Position numbers and translations under genes: made by a program
Notes under the pieces: model-generated
Databases searched by the model: none
Seen by the model: only the letters and a program-made list of their open reading frames with translations
What the model was told of the DNA's origin: nothing
Shown: positions 19,964 to 20,422 of the stretch, piece after piece
Position numbering within the stretch: the stretch's first letter is position 1
How the letters are laid out: every line of letters begins with the position of its first letter
NCBI GenBank assembly: GCA_021831005.1
Contig: JAKBNO010000043.1
Location: 1-20,422 of the forward strand
From: Thermoplasmata archaeon
GTDB lineage: Archaea > Thermoplasmatota > Thermoplasmata > Thermoplasmatales > GCA-001856825
DNA length: 20,422 bases
Reading direction: 5' to 3'

Positions 19964-20422
19964 ATGAAGGCTATCATAACGGCTGCAGGACTTGGCAAGA
20001 GATCTGGATTGAACGGACTGGTTAGAAAAGAGCTCCTAAACGTCTATGATTATAGAGAGAAGAGTCTGGTGCTGAGGCCGATAATGGATGTTCTCATTAA
20101 CAAATTCAACAAGATCGGGATAGACAGAATTGCAGTTGTACTCGATCCATCCGACTCACTCTCGCAAGATTACCTGAAGAGCGTTTACCCGTCTGTAACG
20201 ATCTTCTTCCAGAGGGAGAAGAATGGTTTTGGAGACGCTGTTCTTTCGGCAAGGAAATTCGTGGAAGACGAGGGATTCCTACTCGCAGCTGGTGATGGGA
20301 TGATCCTGGATATGGAACACTTTGGGGCACAGCTCAAGGAAGCTGAAAGGAGGAGAGAGTGGAAACTCTTCGTCATGAGAGTCGAAGATCCTAGCAGGTA
20401 TGGAGTCGTTTCGTTCAAGAAC
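19964..20422 (+). CDS. Sugar-phosphate nucleotidyltransferase, N-terminal part (3' end outside window)
   Basis: An ATG at 19964 opens a frame that runs without a stop to the window edge (153 codons). It begins MKAIITAAGLGKRSG, the glycine-rich nucleotide-binding loop of the family, with RKELLNVYD (21-29) where GalU-type enzymes have the substrate-binding K-E-M/L. Next come REKNGFGDAVLSARKFV (84-100), AAGDGMILD (108-116, position of the metal-binding aspartate) and DPSRYGVV (142-149). This is a UTP:glucose-1-phosphate uridylyltransferase-like or related enzyme that makes an activated sugar for glycans or glycolipids. The loop reads G-K-R-S-G rather than the common G-T-R-F/M, and the sugar cannot be decided from half a protein. 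Confidence 0.85.
   Translation, partial: MKAIITAAGLGKRSGLNGLVRKELLNVYDYREKSLVLRPIMDVLINKFNKIGIDRIAVVLDPSDSLSQDYLKSVYPSVTIFFQREKNGFGDAVLSARKFVEDEGFLLAAGDGMILDMEHFGAQLKEAERRREWKLFVMRVEDPSRYGVVSFKN

Overview
The window looks like a stretch of an archaeal chromosome of moderate GC, most likely from class Thermoplasmata (Thermoplasma and relatives). The reasons are: sn-glycerol-1-phosphate dehydrogenase, archaeal exosome subunits, a 20S proteasome alpha subunit whose N-terminus is very close to the Thermoplasma protein as remembered, RNA polymerase subunits Rpo4 and Rpo12, L21e and L37Ae, Dph5, archaeal-type riboflavin synthase, and many first-in-unit genes with a TATA-like box about 25 bases before the start codon (leaderless style). 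No insertion sequence, CRISPR array, rRNA or tRNA was found. No gap between genes exceeds 300 bases.

Layout. 1-152 is the tail of adenosylhomocysteinase. 212-2876 (+) is a three-gene overlapping unit: G1P dehydrogenase (archaeal lipid stereochemistry), UPF0179 and a YchF/OLA1-like GTPase. 2854-9817 (-) is one long information-processing superoperon, transcribed psmA, SBDS, rrp4, rrp41, rrp42, rpl37ae, rpoP, pus10, rpl21e, rpoF, DUF655, ksgA. It joins protein degradation, RNA degradation, ribosome assembly, rRNA/tRNA modification and transcription. The 43-residue rpoP at 5807-5938 is easy to miss. 9894-11326 (-) is an overlapping metallophosphoesterase-dph5 pair, diverging from thiL (11367-12248, +). 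12369-12944 (+) is a histidine phosphatase converging on a small four-helix membrane protein (12965-13474, -).

13667-17034 (-) holds valS followed by a zinc-ribbon protein and a PPC/DUF296 protein, each with a probable promoter of its own. 17265-18812 (-) is a riboflavin operon, ribB-ribC-ribH. 18872-19831 (-) is a sodium/calcium-exchanger-family membrane protein. 19964 to the end (+) is the start of a sugar nucleotidyltransferase.

Most of this is core archaeal biology, and I do not see a convincing wholly new system. The points most worth a second look are: a valyl-tRNA synthetase whose KMSKS signature is replaced by PMHAS; a cation exchanger with matched G-E substitutions in both alpha repeats; a candidate structured RNA or leaderless micro-ORF at 13507-13660; an Rpo12 with a C-x-C half-site; the fusion of two conserved gene strings into one superoperon; and several uncharacterised proteins (UPF0179, the zinc-ribbon/PPC pair, the Dph5-coupled phosphoesterase).
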